From Paraburkholderia solitsugae (GTDB taxonomy: Bacteria; Pseudomonadota; Gammaproteobacteria; Burkholderiales; Burkholderiaceae): a stretch of 64,000 nucleotides of DNA. The notes beneath the pieces are model-generated. The model was not told where the DNA came from. It searched no databases and saw only the letters and a list, made by a program, of their open reading frames with translations. The stretch spans positions 1 through 64,000 of the forward strand of contig NZ_WOEY01000064.1 in assembly GCF_013177695.1 (NCBI RefSeq), given 5' to 3'. This document shows positions 31,529-40,388 of the stretch, piece by piece. The position numbers and the translations under genes are program-made. Each line of letters begins with the position of its first letter. Positions within the stretch are counted from its first letter, which is position 1.

Positions 31529-33733
31529 ATGGATATACAGTATGCGTCGTCGCGTCAACGCCACCCCAGGTCCGAATCCACCGTGCTCTCCGTCGCTGAA
31601 TCTCCGCCATCGTCCTATTCCGGTACCGACAGCGCCGCCTGGCTGGCCAAGCTCAACGACGCGCAACGCGAGGCCGTCGAATACGGCGCCGACAGTCCCA
31701 ACGCGCCACCGGGCGCGCTGCTGGTGATCGCGGGGGCGGGCTCCGGCAAGACCAACACGCTGGCGCATCGCGTCGCCAATCTGGTGGTGAAGGGCGCCGA
31801 CCCGCGCCGTATCCTGCTGCTGACCTTCTCACGCCGCGCTGCGCTCGAAATGACCCGCCGCGTTACGCGCATCGCCGGAGCGGCACTCGGCACGCGTGCC
31901 GCGTTGGCGCAAGGGCTGACGTGGTCGGGCACTTTCCACAGTGTCGGCGCGCGGCTTTTGCGCGAATACGCGGACCTGATCGGCCTCGCGCCCGCCTTCA
32001 CGATCAACGACCGTGAGGATTCCGCCGACCTGATGAATCTCGTGCGCCACGAGCTAGGCTTGTCGGCGAAAGAACGGCGTTTTCCGGCCAAGGGCACCTG
32101 CTTCGCGATCTACTCGCGCGTGGTGAATACCGGAGCGTCCCTCACCGAGGTGCTCAACAGCGCGTTTCCCTGGTGCCGCGAATGGGAAGCCGATCTGCGC
32201 ATGTTGTTCGCGGCGTACGTCGACGCCAAGCAGAAGCAGAGCGTGCTCGACTACGACGACCTGCTGCTCTACTGGTCGCATATGGCCGCTGAGCCTGCGA
32301 TCGCGGCCGATCTGTCGGCGCGCTTCGATCACGTTCTGGTCGACGAGTACCAGGACACCAACCGCCTGCAGGCGTCGATCCTGCTCGCGCTGAAGCCCGA
32401 CGGCCGCGGCCTGACCGTGGTCGGCGACGACGCCCAGTCGATCTATTCATTTCGCGGCGCGACCGTGCGCAACATTCTCGACTTCCCGGCGCACTTCAAC
32501 CCACCCGCCAAACAGATCACGCTCGAGCGTAATTACCGCTCGACCGGACCGATTCTGGCGGCGTCGAATGCGGTGATCGAGCTCGCGAGCGAGCGCTACA
32601 CGAAGAATCTGTGGACCGACAAGGCCTCGGCGCAGCGCCCGCGGTTGGTGACGGTCGCCGACGAAGCGGATCAGGCGCGCTACATCGTCGAGCAGGTGCT
32701 CGAAGCGCGCGAGCAGGGCATGAAGCTGAAGTCGCAGGCGGTGCTGTTTCGCGCCGCCCATCACAGTGCCGCACTCGAGATCGAACTGACCCGGCGCAAC
32801 ATTCCGTTCGTGAAGTTCGGCGGCCTGAAGTTTCTCGACTCGGTGCATGTCAAGGATGTGCTCGCCGTGCTGCGCTGGGCGGAGAATCCACGCGACCGAG
32901 TCGCGGGTTTTCGCGTCGTGCAATTGCTGCCGGGCGTCGGTCCCGCCACCGCCGCGAAGGTGCTGGATGAGGTCGTGGCTCGGGCGGGCACCGGCAATCC
33001 GGCCGATATCGTCCATAGCGTCGGCGGCGCACTGGCCGCCTTTACACCGCCCGCTCGCGCGCAGGAAGACTGGCATCCGTTCGTCAAGCTGATGTCGAGC
33101 GTGTACGGCCGCCAGACACCGTGGCCTGCCGAGTTCGAAATGGTGCGGCGCTGGTACGAGCCGCATCTTGAACGCAATCATGAGGACGCGACGATCCGTC
33201 ACGCAGACCTGCTGCAGATGGAAAGCATCGCGGGCACCTATGCATCGCGCGAACGCTTCCTGACCGAGCTGACGCTCGATCCGCCGGACGCCACCAGCGA
33301 CGAATCCGGCGTGCCCCTGATCGACGAGGATTACCTGATCCTGTCCACGATCCATTCGGCGAAAGGGCAGGAGTGGCGCAACGTGTTCGTGCTGAACGGC
33401 GTCGACGGTTGCATTCCGTCCGATCTCGGCACGGGCAGCGAGGAGGAGATCGACGAGGAACGGCGCCTGTTATACGTGGCGATGACGCGCGCGAAGGAGG
33501 ACCTGCATATCGTCGTGCCGCAGCGCTTTTACGTGCACAACCAGACCCATATGGGCGACCGTCACGTGTGGGCGTCGCGCACGCGGTTCATTCCGGCGCA
33601 TCTGATGCCCTTGTTCGACGCCTACGCCTGGCCGTGCGTACCGGTGCCGAGCGCGCCCACAGCGGCAGGGTTGGCCGGGGCGGCGCAGGCGAAGATTGAG
33701 ATTGGGGCCAGGCTCAGGAAGATGTGGGATTGA
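31529..33733 (+). CDS. UvrD/Rep-like ATP-dependent DNA helicase
   Basis: This 734-residue superfamily 1A helicase would unwind DNA in repair or replication restart. Motif I is AGAGSGKT (about 68-75), Ia LLTFSRRAALEM, II DEYQDTN, III GDDAQSIYSFRGA, IV LERNYRSTGPIL, and V/VI STIHSAKGQEW and RLLYVAMTRAKEDL. The C-terminus is a little short relative to UvrD. The first ATG (31529) lies in the target duplication three bases after the IS element, so the native leader has been displaced. A GTG at 31583 (VLSVAESPP) is a plausible true start. Expression may now depend on the IS. Confidence 0.9.
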   Translation: MDIQYASSRQRHPRSESTVLSVAESPPSSYSGTDSAAWLAKLNDAQREAVEYGADSPNAPPGALLVIAGAGSGKTNTLAHRVANLVVKGADPRRILLLTFSRRAALEMTRRVTRIAGAALGTRAALAQGLTWSGTFHSVGARLLREYADLIGLAPAFTINDREDSADLMNLVRHELGLSAKERRFPAKGTCFAIYSRVVNTGASLTEVLNSAFPWCREWEADLRMLFAAYVDAKQKQSVLDYDDLLLYWSHMAAEPAIAADLSARFDHVLVDEYQDTNRLQASILLALKPDGRGLTVVGDDAQSIYSFRGATVRNILDFPAHFNPPAKQITLERNYRSTGPILAASNAVIELASERYTKNLWTDKASAQRPRLVTVADEADQARYIVEQVLEAREQGMKLKSQAVLFRAAHHSAALEIELTRRNIPFVKFGGLKFLDSVHVKDVLAVLRWAENPRDRVAGFRVVQLLPGVGPATAAKVLDEVVARAGTGNPADIVHSVGGALAAFTPPARAQEDWHPFVKLMSSVYGRQTPWPAEFEMVRRWYEPHLERNHEDATIRHADLLQMESIAGTYASRERFLTELTLDPPDATSDESGVPLIDEDYLILSTIHSAKGQEWRNVFVLNGVDGCIPSDLGTGSEEEIDEERRLLYVAMTRAKEDLHIVVPQRFYVHNQTHMGDRHVWASRTRFIPAHLMPLFDAYAWPCVPVPSAPTAAGLAGAAQAKIEIGARLRKMWD

Positions 33734-33848
33734 AGCGGTGATGCCGGGTTCGGGCGCGATCGAGGCCGTCATGCTGCGGCCCCCTGGTCCGATGTCCCGG
33801 CAACCTTTGCGGCCGCCTTCAGTTGCAGCGAGTCGCTGTCGGCTGTAT

Positions 33849-34628
33849 TCAGCGCGACTGCCGTTGCTGGCGTTGTTGCTGTTGTTGCGGCAGCGGACGC
33901 GGCGGCACAAAGAAATTGCGCAGCCAGGCGGCGAGGCGTGAGAACACGTCGTACGGTTCGTCGACGAAAATCTCCGGCTTCAGCAAGCGCAGGTATTCCA
34001 TGATCTGCTGCGCTTCCTGCTTCTGGAACGAACCGTGCGAAATCCCCAGGCGCAACAGGCCACGCAGTTCGCCGAGCTTTTCGCGCGCGGTGCTGCCCTC
34101 GCCGGTTTCGCACGCTACTTTGGCTTCGTAGACACGCTGGCGCAGCGATTCCACCAGCCGCCAGGCGGGAGTCTGCATGATTTCCTCGAGCGCCTGGATG
34201 TCCTGCGCCTCGCTCTTGATCTGCGCCGCGAGTGGATCGATCAGCGCCGCGTCGCCTTCCGCTTCCTTAACGATGGCCGCCGCCCAGTCGCGGCATTGCT
34301 TGGCGAGCTCCTCGGGCGTCCATTCCGAGCGGGCCGCAAAGCCGAAACCGAACTCCCCCGCTTGCCGCATCAGAATCGCCACGACGTCTGGGAATTCCTT
34401 GTCCAGCGTGCGTTTCGCCCACGCGTACTGGCCACCTTGCAACATCCGCTGAACGGCGTGCTCTGTCAGCGGCACCATATTGTCGAGCAGCTTGGCACGC
34501 AAAAAGTCCTCAAACGACGGCGTCGCGAACTGCGGATCGAGTTTCAGCGAAACCCGCAGAAAAGCGTCGAAATCCTTGCGCAGCGTCGCAATGGTCTCGT
34601 CTTTGAGTGTGAGGGTGATTTGACCCAT
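33849..34628 (-). CDS. Conserved hypothetical protein
   Basis: I do not recognise this 259-residue protein. It is largely helical and charged, without a signal peptide or membrane segments until a short aromatic stretch (AAWLRNFFVPPRPLP) near the C-terminus, which then ends in a Gln/Arg run. The N-terminus (ITLTLKDETIATLRKDFDAFL) has an amphipathic pattern. GGGATAACAC precedes the ATG. It converges on the helicase gene and stands alone, so context gives no role. Confidence 0.72.
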   Translation of the reverse strand: MGQITLTLKDETIATLRKDFDAFLRVSLKLDPQFATPSFEDFLRAKLLDNMVPLTEHAVQRMLQGGQYAWAKRTLDKEFPDVVAILMRQAGEFGFGFAARSEWTPEELAKQCRDWAAAIVKEAEGDAALIDPLAAQIKSEAQDIQALEEIMQTPAWRLVESLRQRVYEAKVACETGEGSTAREKLGELRGLLRLGISHGSFQKQEAQQIMEYLRLLKPEIFVDEPYDVFSRLAAWLRNFFVPPRPLPQQQQQRQQRQSR

Positions 34629-34968
34629 GTGTTATCCCGTTTGGTCCTGCCGCGCTGTATCGTCATGTCGGCAGTTCGCGCACGGACCCCGTGAGACGCG
34701 ACGCCAATGCCGGCGCGGTTGATTCCTGCCTGTTGCCGCGTAACCAGCGGGACGTATCCCGACGAGCGGACCTCGACTTCTTATCGGCGGATTCAGGGAA
34801 AACTTAAGGGCGCGCGGTGGATGGCCGGCGGCTTTAGAGGGATGTGTCGCCCGCGAGGGCGGTGCGCGGCGGGCGCCAACCGCGCCAAACTAGCCGCGCT
34901 GGGTCCCCATGGCAGCGTGGGCAACGTTTGCGCGCGATGTCGGCCTCGAACCGCGTGTTGAACCGCGC
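34629..34968. other. Gene-free stretch between the hypothetical gene and azlD
   Basis: 340 bases of GC-rich sequence. Open frames here have no ribosome site or recognisable homology. I see no RNA gene, and no terminator with a T-run for the azl operon. Confidence 0.4.
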
Positions 34969-35292
34969 TTATTTAAGCACGATGCCTTGCCAGACAAAAA
35001 AGACCGTCAGGCCGACCGCGATGGTCAGGAGTGGCCGCCGCGTCAGCGCGCTGACGACGATGGCGGCCAGCGCCCCGACCAGTTGCGGATTGCGCCAGGT
35101 CAATTCGGCGCCGGTGCCGTGCGGTGAGACCGCCATCGGGACGATGATCGCCGTCAGCACGGTAACGGGCACGAAGCCGAGCGCGGTGCGCACGAGCGGC
35201 GGAAACACCAGCCGGTCGCCGAGCACGAAGACGGCGCCGCGGATCACCCACGTGATGGCCGCCATGCCGAGGATCAGAACGACGTAGTTCAT
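34969..35292 (-). CDS. azlD: AzlD, branched-chain amino acid exporter small subunit
   Basis: This 107-residue membrane protein with about four helices matches AzlD, which pairs with AzlC to export branched-chain amino acids or their analogues. GAVFVLGDRLVFPPLVRTALGFVPVTVLTA is typical of the family's conserved core. The start is ATG 35292 (MNYVVLIL); it overlaps the azlC stop as ATGA, so translation is coupled. Confidence 0.9.
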   Translation of the reverse strand: MNYVVLILGMAAITWVIRGAVFVLGDRLVFPPLVRTALGFVPVTVLTAIIVPMAVSPHGTGAELTWRNPQLVGALAAIVVSALTRRPLLTIAVGLTVFFVWQGIVLK

Positions 35293-36128
35293 CGCGACGC
35301 CCCTATGGTTTCCTTCGAGGTTTTCCGCGGAGCTTCCCGGCGGGGGCCCTGTGATGTCTCGCGCGAAGCTGCTCGCGAGGATTCGTGATTTCCCCGCGCG
35401 CCTCGCCCAAATCGCGGCGCCGACAGCAAGACACCGATTGCCACGCCCGCGAACACGGCGCCGAGCAGGCCGAGCTTGTACGGCCACGCCTGCCAGAAGA
35501 AGGCCAGCGTGCCAGCGGTAGCGGCCGCCGCGATATAGCGAACAGCGACGAGCTGCGGCACGACGATCGCAATGAACGTGGCGACCATCGCGAAATCGAG
35601 CCCGAGCGACTGCAGGCCCGGAAAGGCCGCGCCAAACAGCAGGCCGGCAACGGTCCAGAGCTGCCAGTTCAGGTACATCGCCAGACCCGCGCCAAAGAAG
35701 TAGTGCGGGCCGACCGTGCCGGGTTCCCGATGCCGGTAATGTTCCCAGGCGACTGCGAAGACCTCGTCGGTGAGCAGCGCGCCGAGCGCCCAGCGCCAGC
35801 GTGCCGGGAGATGCGCGACATGCGGCGCGAGCGTCGCGCTATACAGCACGTGACGCAGGTTGACAACGAGCGTGGTCGCCCAGATCACCGCAAAACTCGC
35901 GTGGCCGGCGATCAGGCCCAGCGCGATGAATTGCGCGGAGCCGGCGAACACGACGAGTGACATCAACTGCCCGTGCCATAGATGCAGCGGGCCGGACGCG
36001 ACCAGGGTGCCGAAAATCACGCCGAAGGGCGCTGCGCCGACCATCATCGGGATGATGTCGCGCGCGCCGGCGGTGAATTCTTTTAAATGGCCTGTGCTTG
36101 AGGGCTGGCCGGGGTTGGAATGGGTCAA
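35289..36128 (-). CDS. azlC: AzlC, branched-chain amino acid exporter large subunit
   Basis: This 279-residue protein has about seven helices and the AzlC pattern (DIIPMMVGAAPFGVIFGTL; FAGSAQFIALGLI; LRHVLYSATLAPH; LLTDEVFAV). The last 40 residues are a polar Arg/Ser-rich tail not usual in the family. It starts at TTG 36128, supported by an excellent AAGGAGG seven bases upstream. With AzlD it forms an exporter in the inner membrane. The AraC gene upstream in the same direction probably regulates it, as AraC-azlCD pairs are common. Confidence 0.92.
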   Translation of the reverse strand: MTHSNPGQPSSTGHLKEFTAGARDIIPMMVGAAPFGVIFGTLVASGPLHLWHGQLMSLVVFAGSAQFIALGLIAGHASFAVIWATTLVVNLRHVLYSATLAPHVAHLPARWRWALGALLTDEVFAVAWEHYRHREPGTVGPHYFFGAGLAMYLNWQLWTVAGLLFGAAFPGLQSLGLDFAMVATFIAIVVPQLVAVRYIAAAATAGTLAFFWQAWPYKLGLLGAVFAGVAIGVLLSAPRFGRGARGNHESSRAASRETSQGPRREAPRKTSKETIGASR

Positions 36129-36250
36129 TCTTGCCTCCTTGATTCGGGAAGCATAGCGAGTGATGGTGGGCGGGGCTTGTACGTTCTTGCGGTGGTGCGC
36201 AGATGCTGCGGAGGGCTGCTGGTTGACCGAGCTGATGCAATGCGCGAGGC

Positions 36251-36286
36251 GGGGCGGGGGGATATGGCGGGGGGGGTTACGGGGGG
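36251..36286 (+). other. G-run cluster (possible G-quadruplex)
   Basis: Four G-runs of 4, 6, 8 and 6 bases lie within 36 bases in the gap between the AraC gene and azlC. This is the densest G-tract in the window and meets the usual four-run pattern for a DNA quadruplex. Confidence 0.5.
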
Positions 36287-36372
36287 CCCTGCAAAAGGCC
36301 GGCCCGGGGGGGCATGGTCGCGGCTGCGCGGGCTGCCGGCGTGGCCGCTTATGGCGTCCCGTGAGTCCTACG

Positions 36373-37200
36373 TCAGCTGCCTTGCCAGCGTCCCGGCGGC
36401 ACGCCGAACATGCGCCGGAAATGGCGCGTGAAATGACTTTGGTCCGTGAAACCGCTAGCTGCGGCGACTTCCGTCACGGAGACACCTGCGCGCAACGGTG
36501 CAAGCGAGCGTTGCAGGCGTACCTGGTTGCGCCATGCGTGCGGCGGCAGACCGGTTGCCTGGTTGAAAAGGCGTGCGGCATGAAAGGGCGACAGTCCCGC
36601 GGCCCGGGCGACTTCGGCCAGCGTGACAGCTTCGGCAAGGTCGCCGGTCAGGCGTTCCTGCATGGTCGCGACGCGAGCGTCGTCAGCGGCGAAGCGCAGC
36701 GGTTCCGGCTGCGTTTGCGAGTAGCGGACCAGCAAGGTAGACAGCGCGTCGAGCATCGCGGCCTCGGCGGCGAGCGGATCGTCGCCGGCCTCCAGCAGAC
36801 GGTGCGCGCGCGCCAGCCGCTGCGCCAGATCGGGATCGCGGATCACGCCCGGTGCGAACCACGGCAAGGCTTGCGGCTTGCCGGCGACTTCATTGGCGAG
36901 ATCGTGAATGAAATCCACCGGCGCATACATCACGCGATACCGCCAGCCTGCCTCGACAGCCTTCGAACCCGTGTGCAGTTCGCCGGGATTGATGATCGGC
37001 ACGCTGCCCGCCTCGGCGACATAGTCCGAGCCGCGATACCGATAGCCCTCGGCGCCCGCGACGATCACCGGAATCGTGTAGGCATCGTGCCAGTGCGGCG
37101 TGAACTCGTGGTCGTGATATTCGGCCGTGAGCAGGTCCGCGCCGGGCAGAAGCGGCGTGCGCCAGTAGCGGGCGGAGTCCTGGAAGCGATGGGCGGTCAT
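36373..37200 (-). CDS. AraC family transcriptional regulator
   Basis: This 275-residue regulator has an N-terminal cupin-like sensor (HDHEFTPHWHDAYTIPVI; INPGELHTGS) and a C-terminal AraC DNA-binding domain with two helix-turn-helix units (LAEVARAAGLSPFHAARLFNQATG; VTEVAAASGFTDQSHFTRHFRRMFG). It lies directly upstream of azlCD on the same strand and probably controls it in response to amino acids. An octanucleotide tandem repeat lies immediately before the ATG. Confidence 0.92.
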   Translation of the reverse strand: MTAHRFQDSARYWRTPLLPGADLLTAEYHDHEFTPHWHDAYTIPVIVAGAEGYRYRGSDYVAEAGSVPIINPGELHTGSKAVEAGWRYRVMYAPVDFIHDLANEVAGKPQALPWFAPGVIRDPDLAQRLARAHRLLEAGDDPLAAEAAMLDALSTLLVRYSQTQPEPLRFAADDARVATMQERLTGDLAEAVTLAEVARAAGLSPFHAARLFNQATGLPPHAWRNQVRLQRSLAPLRAGVSVTEVAAASGFTDQSHFTRHFRRMFGVPPGRWQGS

Positions 37201-37211
37201 GGCGAAAGTCT

Positions 37212-37251
37212 GGCGATCCGGCGATCCGGCGGTCCGGCGGTCCGGTGATCC
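37212..37251. repeat. Octanucleotide tandem repeat before the AraC gene
   Basis: Five units of eight bases (GGCGATCC, GGCGATCC, GGCGGTCC, GGCGGTCC, GGTGATCC) start 12 bases upstream of the AraC ATG, in its leader or promoter. Confidence 0.85.
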
Positions 37252-37347
37252 GGCAGGACCGGTCAGTTTAGCGCGACGTGGCTGCGGCCGCTGCTCTTAC
37301 TCACGCGTGCATGCCTTTGCATCGTGAGTTTTGCCGTAGGGCGGCGA

Positions 37348-37824
37348 TTACTTGACCGGGATCGTCGTACCGGCAGGGATCGGCACGGCGCTCACACTGT
37401 TTTTCGCGCTGCCGCTGACGATGCGGTCGCTGTAGGTCATGTACACCAGCGTGTTGCGCTTCGCGTCGACCACCCGTACGACATGCAGCGATTTGAAGAT
37501 CAGCGACATACTCACGGAGAACACGTCAGCCTGCTGTTTCACGGGCCCGGTGAAGCGAATCGCGCCGACCTGACGGCAGGCGATCGACGCTTCCGTTGGA
37601 TCTTCGGCGATGCCGAGCGTGCCTTTGACGCCGCCCGTGCGTGCCCGCGATACGTAGCAGGTCACACCCTGGACCAGCGGATCGTCATACGCTTCGACGA
37701 CCACGCGGTCAGAGCCCGTGATGCGGAAGTTGGTGTTGACGCTGCCGACTTCTTCGCTGTGCGCCGGAGACAGCAGCAGGGCGGTAGTGACTGCAAGCGC
37801 GATGCGCAACAAGGTCGATTTCAT
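37348..37824 (-). CDS. creA: CreA family protein
   Basis: This 158-residue exported protein (signal peptide about 1-23, ending AHS) belongs to the CreA family, found throughout Proteobacteria but still without a defined function. The family core EEVGSVNTNFRITGSDRVVV, DPLVQGVTCYVSRA and KSLHVVRVVDAKRNTLVYM-like stretches are present, with a conserved Cys pair (C in VTCYV and in IACRQV). The start is ATG 37824 (MKSTLLRI). It stands alone; no creBCD genes are near. Confidence 0.9.
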   Translation of the reverse strand: MKSTLLRIALAVTTALLLSPAHSEEVGSVNTNFRITGSDRVVVEAYDDPLVQGVTCYVSRARTGGVKGTLGIAEDPTEASIACRQVGAIRFTGPVKQQADVFSVSMSLIFKSLHVVRVVDAKRNTLVYMTYSDRIVSGSAKNSVSAVPIPAGTTIPVK

Positions 37825-38035
37825 GAGATGGCCGGGAATGAGCGTTTGGTTTGAGCGCGCGAGGGCGTTGCGCCGATAAAACAGCATCGTATAACGGTGT
37901 GTCCCTCATGGGGTCGGTGCAAATGCTCGAGGCTATGCGCTACTTTGCAGCCGGAATAAACTGTCGCCCTCACTGGGCTACCTGATCCGGCATTGAAGCA
38001 GGCCCCGCCAAAACGCTTGGCCAAAACGCCCGGCC

Positions 38036-38066
38036 AAAACAAAAAGGCCCGCACGAATGCGGGCCT
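38036..38066 (-). terminator. Terminator of the downstream tRNA-Asn
   Basis: Read leftward, GGCCCGCA, four bases, TGCGGGCC, then TTTTTGTTTT. Confidence 0.85.
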
Positions 38067-38077
38067 TCTAAATTTTT

Positions 38078-38153
38078 TGGCTCCTCGACCTGGGCTCGAA
38101 CCAGGGACCTACGGATTAACAGTCCGGCGCTCTACCGACTGAGCTATCGAGGA
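38078..38153 (-). tRNA. tRNA-Asn (GTT), copy 1
   Basis: The 76-base leftward gene begins TCCTCGATAGCTCAG and ends in encoded CCA. The anticodon loop reads CTGTTAA with anticodon GTT, and the T-arm is GGTTCGAGCC. The acceptor stem TCCTCGA/TCGAGGA pairs fully. Confidence 0.97.
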
Positions 38154-38174
38154 ACAGCAGTACAACTTGATCTA

Positions 38175-38210
38175 CATAAAAAAGCCCGTATTGGTTAACG
38201 GGCTTTTGCA
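38175..38210 (-). terminator. Terminator between the two tRNA-Asn genes
   Basis: Read leftward, GCCCGT, eight bases, ACGGGC, then TTTTTT. Each tRNA copy therefore has its own terminator. Confidence 0.85.
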
Positions 38211-38215
38211 ATTCT

Positions 38216-38291
38216 TGGCTCCTCGACCTGGGCTCGAACCAGGGACCTACGGATTAACAGTCCGGCGCTCTACCGACTGAGCTATCGAGGA
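38216..38291 (-). tRNA. tRNA-Asn (GTT), copy 2
   Basis: Identical over all 76 bases to the copy at 38078-38153, with encoded CCA and anticodon GTT. The intervening 62 bases differ from the downstream flank, so the duplication is of the tRNA itself. Confidence 0.97.
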
Positions 38292-38406
38292 ACAGAACAA
38301 CAAACAGCAGAGAAGCGAAATTGTAGAAGCAGCTTAAGCGCCTGTCAATACCCTGCGATCATCTCGATTTGGTTCGAATGCAACAGCGGGGGACAGGCCG
38401 AGCCGC

Positions 38407-38730
38407 TTAACGGGCGAGCAGGGCCAGCTTTTCCTTCACGTCCTTGAACTCGTCGGCTTCCGGCAGCGGCGCCTTGGTCTTGGTGATGCTCGGCCAGTTC
38501 TTCGCCAGCTCGGCATTCAGCTCGGTGAAGTGCTGCTGGTCGCCAGGCACGTCTTCTTCGGCATAAATGGCATTCACCGGGCACTCGGCCACGCACACGG
38601 CGCAGTCGATGCATTCATCGGGGTCGATCGCGAGGAAGTTGGGACCTTCGCGAAAGCAGTCCACCGGGCACACATCGACGCAGTCGGTATAGCGGCACTT
38701 GATGCAGCTTTCGGTCACAACGTGAGTCAT
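38407..38730 (-). CDS. fdxA: Seven-iron ferredoxin
   Basis: This 107-residue electron carrier has two cluster motifs: C9-x2-C12-x4-C17-x3-C21-P and C40-x2-C43-x2-C46-x3-C50-P, as in FdxA proteins that carry one [3Fe-4S] and one [4Fe-4S] cluster. The C-terminal extension after residue 60 is the usual helical tail of this subgroup. AGGAG precedes the ATG. It is divergent from pncB and stands alone, so its redox partner is not evident. Confidence 0.95.
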   Translation of the reverse strand: MTHVVTESCIKCRYTDCVDVCPVDCFREGPNFLAIDPDECIDCAVCVAECPVNAIYAEEDVPGDQQHFTELNAELAKNWPSITKTKAPLPEADEFKDVKEKLALLAR

Positions 38731-39010
38731 TCAGGCAGCTCCTGCATGCGGAATCAGAGAAGGCGAATACGCCAAAAGCGCTATTGTAACGTAACGTCAA
38801 GAGGCGCATACGGCATCGGTCAACGGCTTTTATACGTTTTCGTGATTAGTTTATGGCGTCCGGCGCGGTAACCCGCCGGCGCGCTGAATCCGGGCGCATT
38901 CGGGTAACATGCGTCAGGTCGGTGCGCACGGGGCGTGCCGCACGCGCATGGGTTGACGCGTTTGGTCGAGCCAAGCCTCCCGTTTTTTTTGCAGTCCAGT
39001 TCGCACCATC

Positions 39011-40207
39011 ATGATTATTACTTCGCTGCTCGACACCGATCTGTACAAGTTCACGATGATGCAAGTGGTGTTGCATCACTTTCCCGCGGCGAATGTCGAG
39101 TATCGCTTTCGCTGCCGCACGCCAAATGTCGACCTCGTGCCGTATATCGGCGAGATCCGCGATGAAGTGCGCAAGCTCTGCGACCTGCGCTTCACCGACG
39201 ACGAACTCGACTACCTGCGGCGCATGCGCTTCATCAAGGGCGACTTCATCGAATTTCTCGCGCTGTTCCATCTGAACGAGAAATACATTTCGATCGAACC
39301 GTCGCCGAAGGGCAATGGCGAAATCGACATCGAGATCAAGGGGCCGTGGCTGCACACGATCCTGTTCGAGATCCCGATGCTCGCGATCGTCAACGAGGTC
39401 TACTTCCGCAACACCCAGCAAAAGCCTGACTACAGCGAAGGGCGCGGCCGTCTCGTCGACAAGATCAAGCTGCTGGGCGCGCGTCCGGAATTCGCCGACT
39501 GCAAGATCGCCGACTACGGCACGCGCCGCCGCTTCTCGAAGCAATGGCACGAAGAAGTGATCCTCACGTTGAAAGACGGCCTCGGCGAGCAATTTGCCGG
39601 CACCAGCAACGTCTTCTACGCGATGAAGCACAACCTCACACCGCTCGGCACGATGGCGCATGAATACCTGCAGGCGTGTCAGGCCCTCGGTCCGCGGCTG
39701 CGTGATTCGCAGATCTTCGGCTTCGAAATGTGGGCCAAGGAATATCGCGGCGACCTGGGCATTGCCCTGTCGGACGTGTACGGCATGGAGGCCTTCCTGC
39801 GCGACTTCGATATGTACTTCTGCAAGCTGTTCGACGGCGCGCGCCACGATTCCGGCGATCCGTTCGACTGGGGCGAGCGCCTGCTCAAGCACTACGAGGC
39901 GAACCGCTGCGACCCGCGCACCAAGATCCTCGTATTCTCCGACGCGCTCGACATTCCGAAGGTGCTGCAACTGTACGAGCGCTTCCGCGGCCGCTGCAAG
40001 CTGGCATTCGGCGTAGGAACCAATCTGACTAACGACCTGGGCTACAACCCGTTGCAGATTGTCATCAAGATGGTTCGCTGCAACGGTCAGCCGGTGGCGA
40101 AGCTGTCGGATTCGCCGGGCAAGAACATGTGCGAAGACAAAGCGTATCTCGCGTATCTGCGTCAGGTGTTCGGCATCGCGCAGCCCGAGGAAGACGCTGC
40201 GAAGTAA
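39011..40207 (+). CDS. pncB: Nicotinate phosphoribosyltransferase
   Basis: This enzyme converts nicotinate and PRPP to nicotinate mononucleotide in the Preiss-Handler NAD salvage route. At 398 residues it matches the E. coli type. Family sequences include DTDLYKFTMMQVVLHHFP at the N-terminus, the region around GTRRRFSKQWHEE, GTSNVFYAMKHNLTPLGTMAHE (with the autophosphorylated His), and RHDSGDPFDWGERLLKHYE. No clear Shine-Dalgarno sequence precedes the ATG. lutC follows about 180 bases downstream on the same strand. Confidence 0.95.
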   Translation: MIITSLLDTDLYKFTMMQVVLHHFPAANVEYRFRCRTPNVDLVPYIGEIRDEVRKLCDLRFTDDELDYLRRMRFIKGDFIEFLALFHLNEKYISIEPSPKGNGEIDIEIKGPWLHTILFEIPMLAIVNEVYFRNTQQKPDYSEGRGRLVDKIKLLGARPEFADCKIADYGTRRRFSKQWHEEVILTLKDGLGEQFAGTSNVFYAMKHNLTPLGTMAHEYLQACQALGPRLRDSQIFGFEMWAKEYRGDLGIALSDVYGMEAFLRDFDMYFCKLFDGARHDSGDPFDWGERLLKHYEANRCDPRTKILVFSDALDIPKVLQLYERFRGRCKLAFGVGTNLTNDLGYNPLQIVIKMVRCNGQPVAKLSDSPGKNMCEDKAYLAYLRQVFGIAQPEEDAAK

Positions 40208-40388
40208 CGCGGCGTCTGCGCGCCGCGTGTGCGACTCACGCGCCGATATCTTGCTGGGATCTCGCTGAGATCGTGTTCGCCGCGTGGCCAATACGCTGCC
40301 TTAGGCCGTTCGGCCAGGGTGTTCGCGCACAGGGTGGCCGGTATAATCCTCGTCACATCGCACGGCTGTCGACACGAGGATTTTGCAT

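Noticed and set aside
38846..40291. 481-codon leftward open frame antisense to pncB
   Set aside because: Shadow frame. pncB on the other strand has full family motifs.
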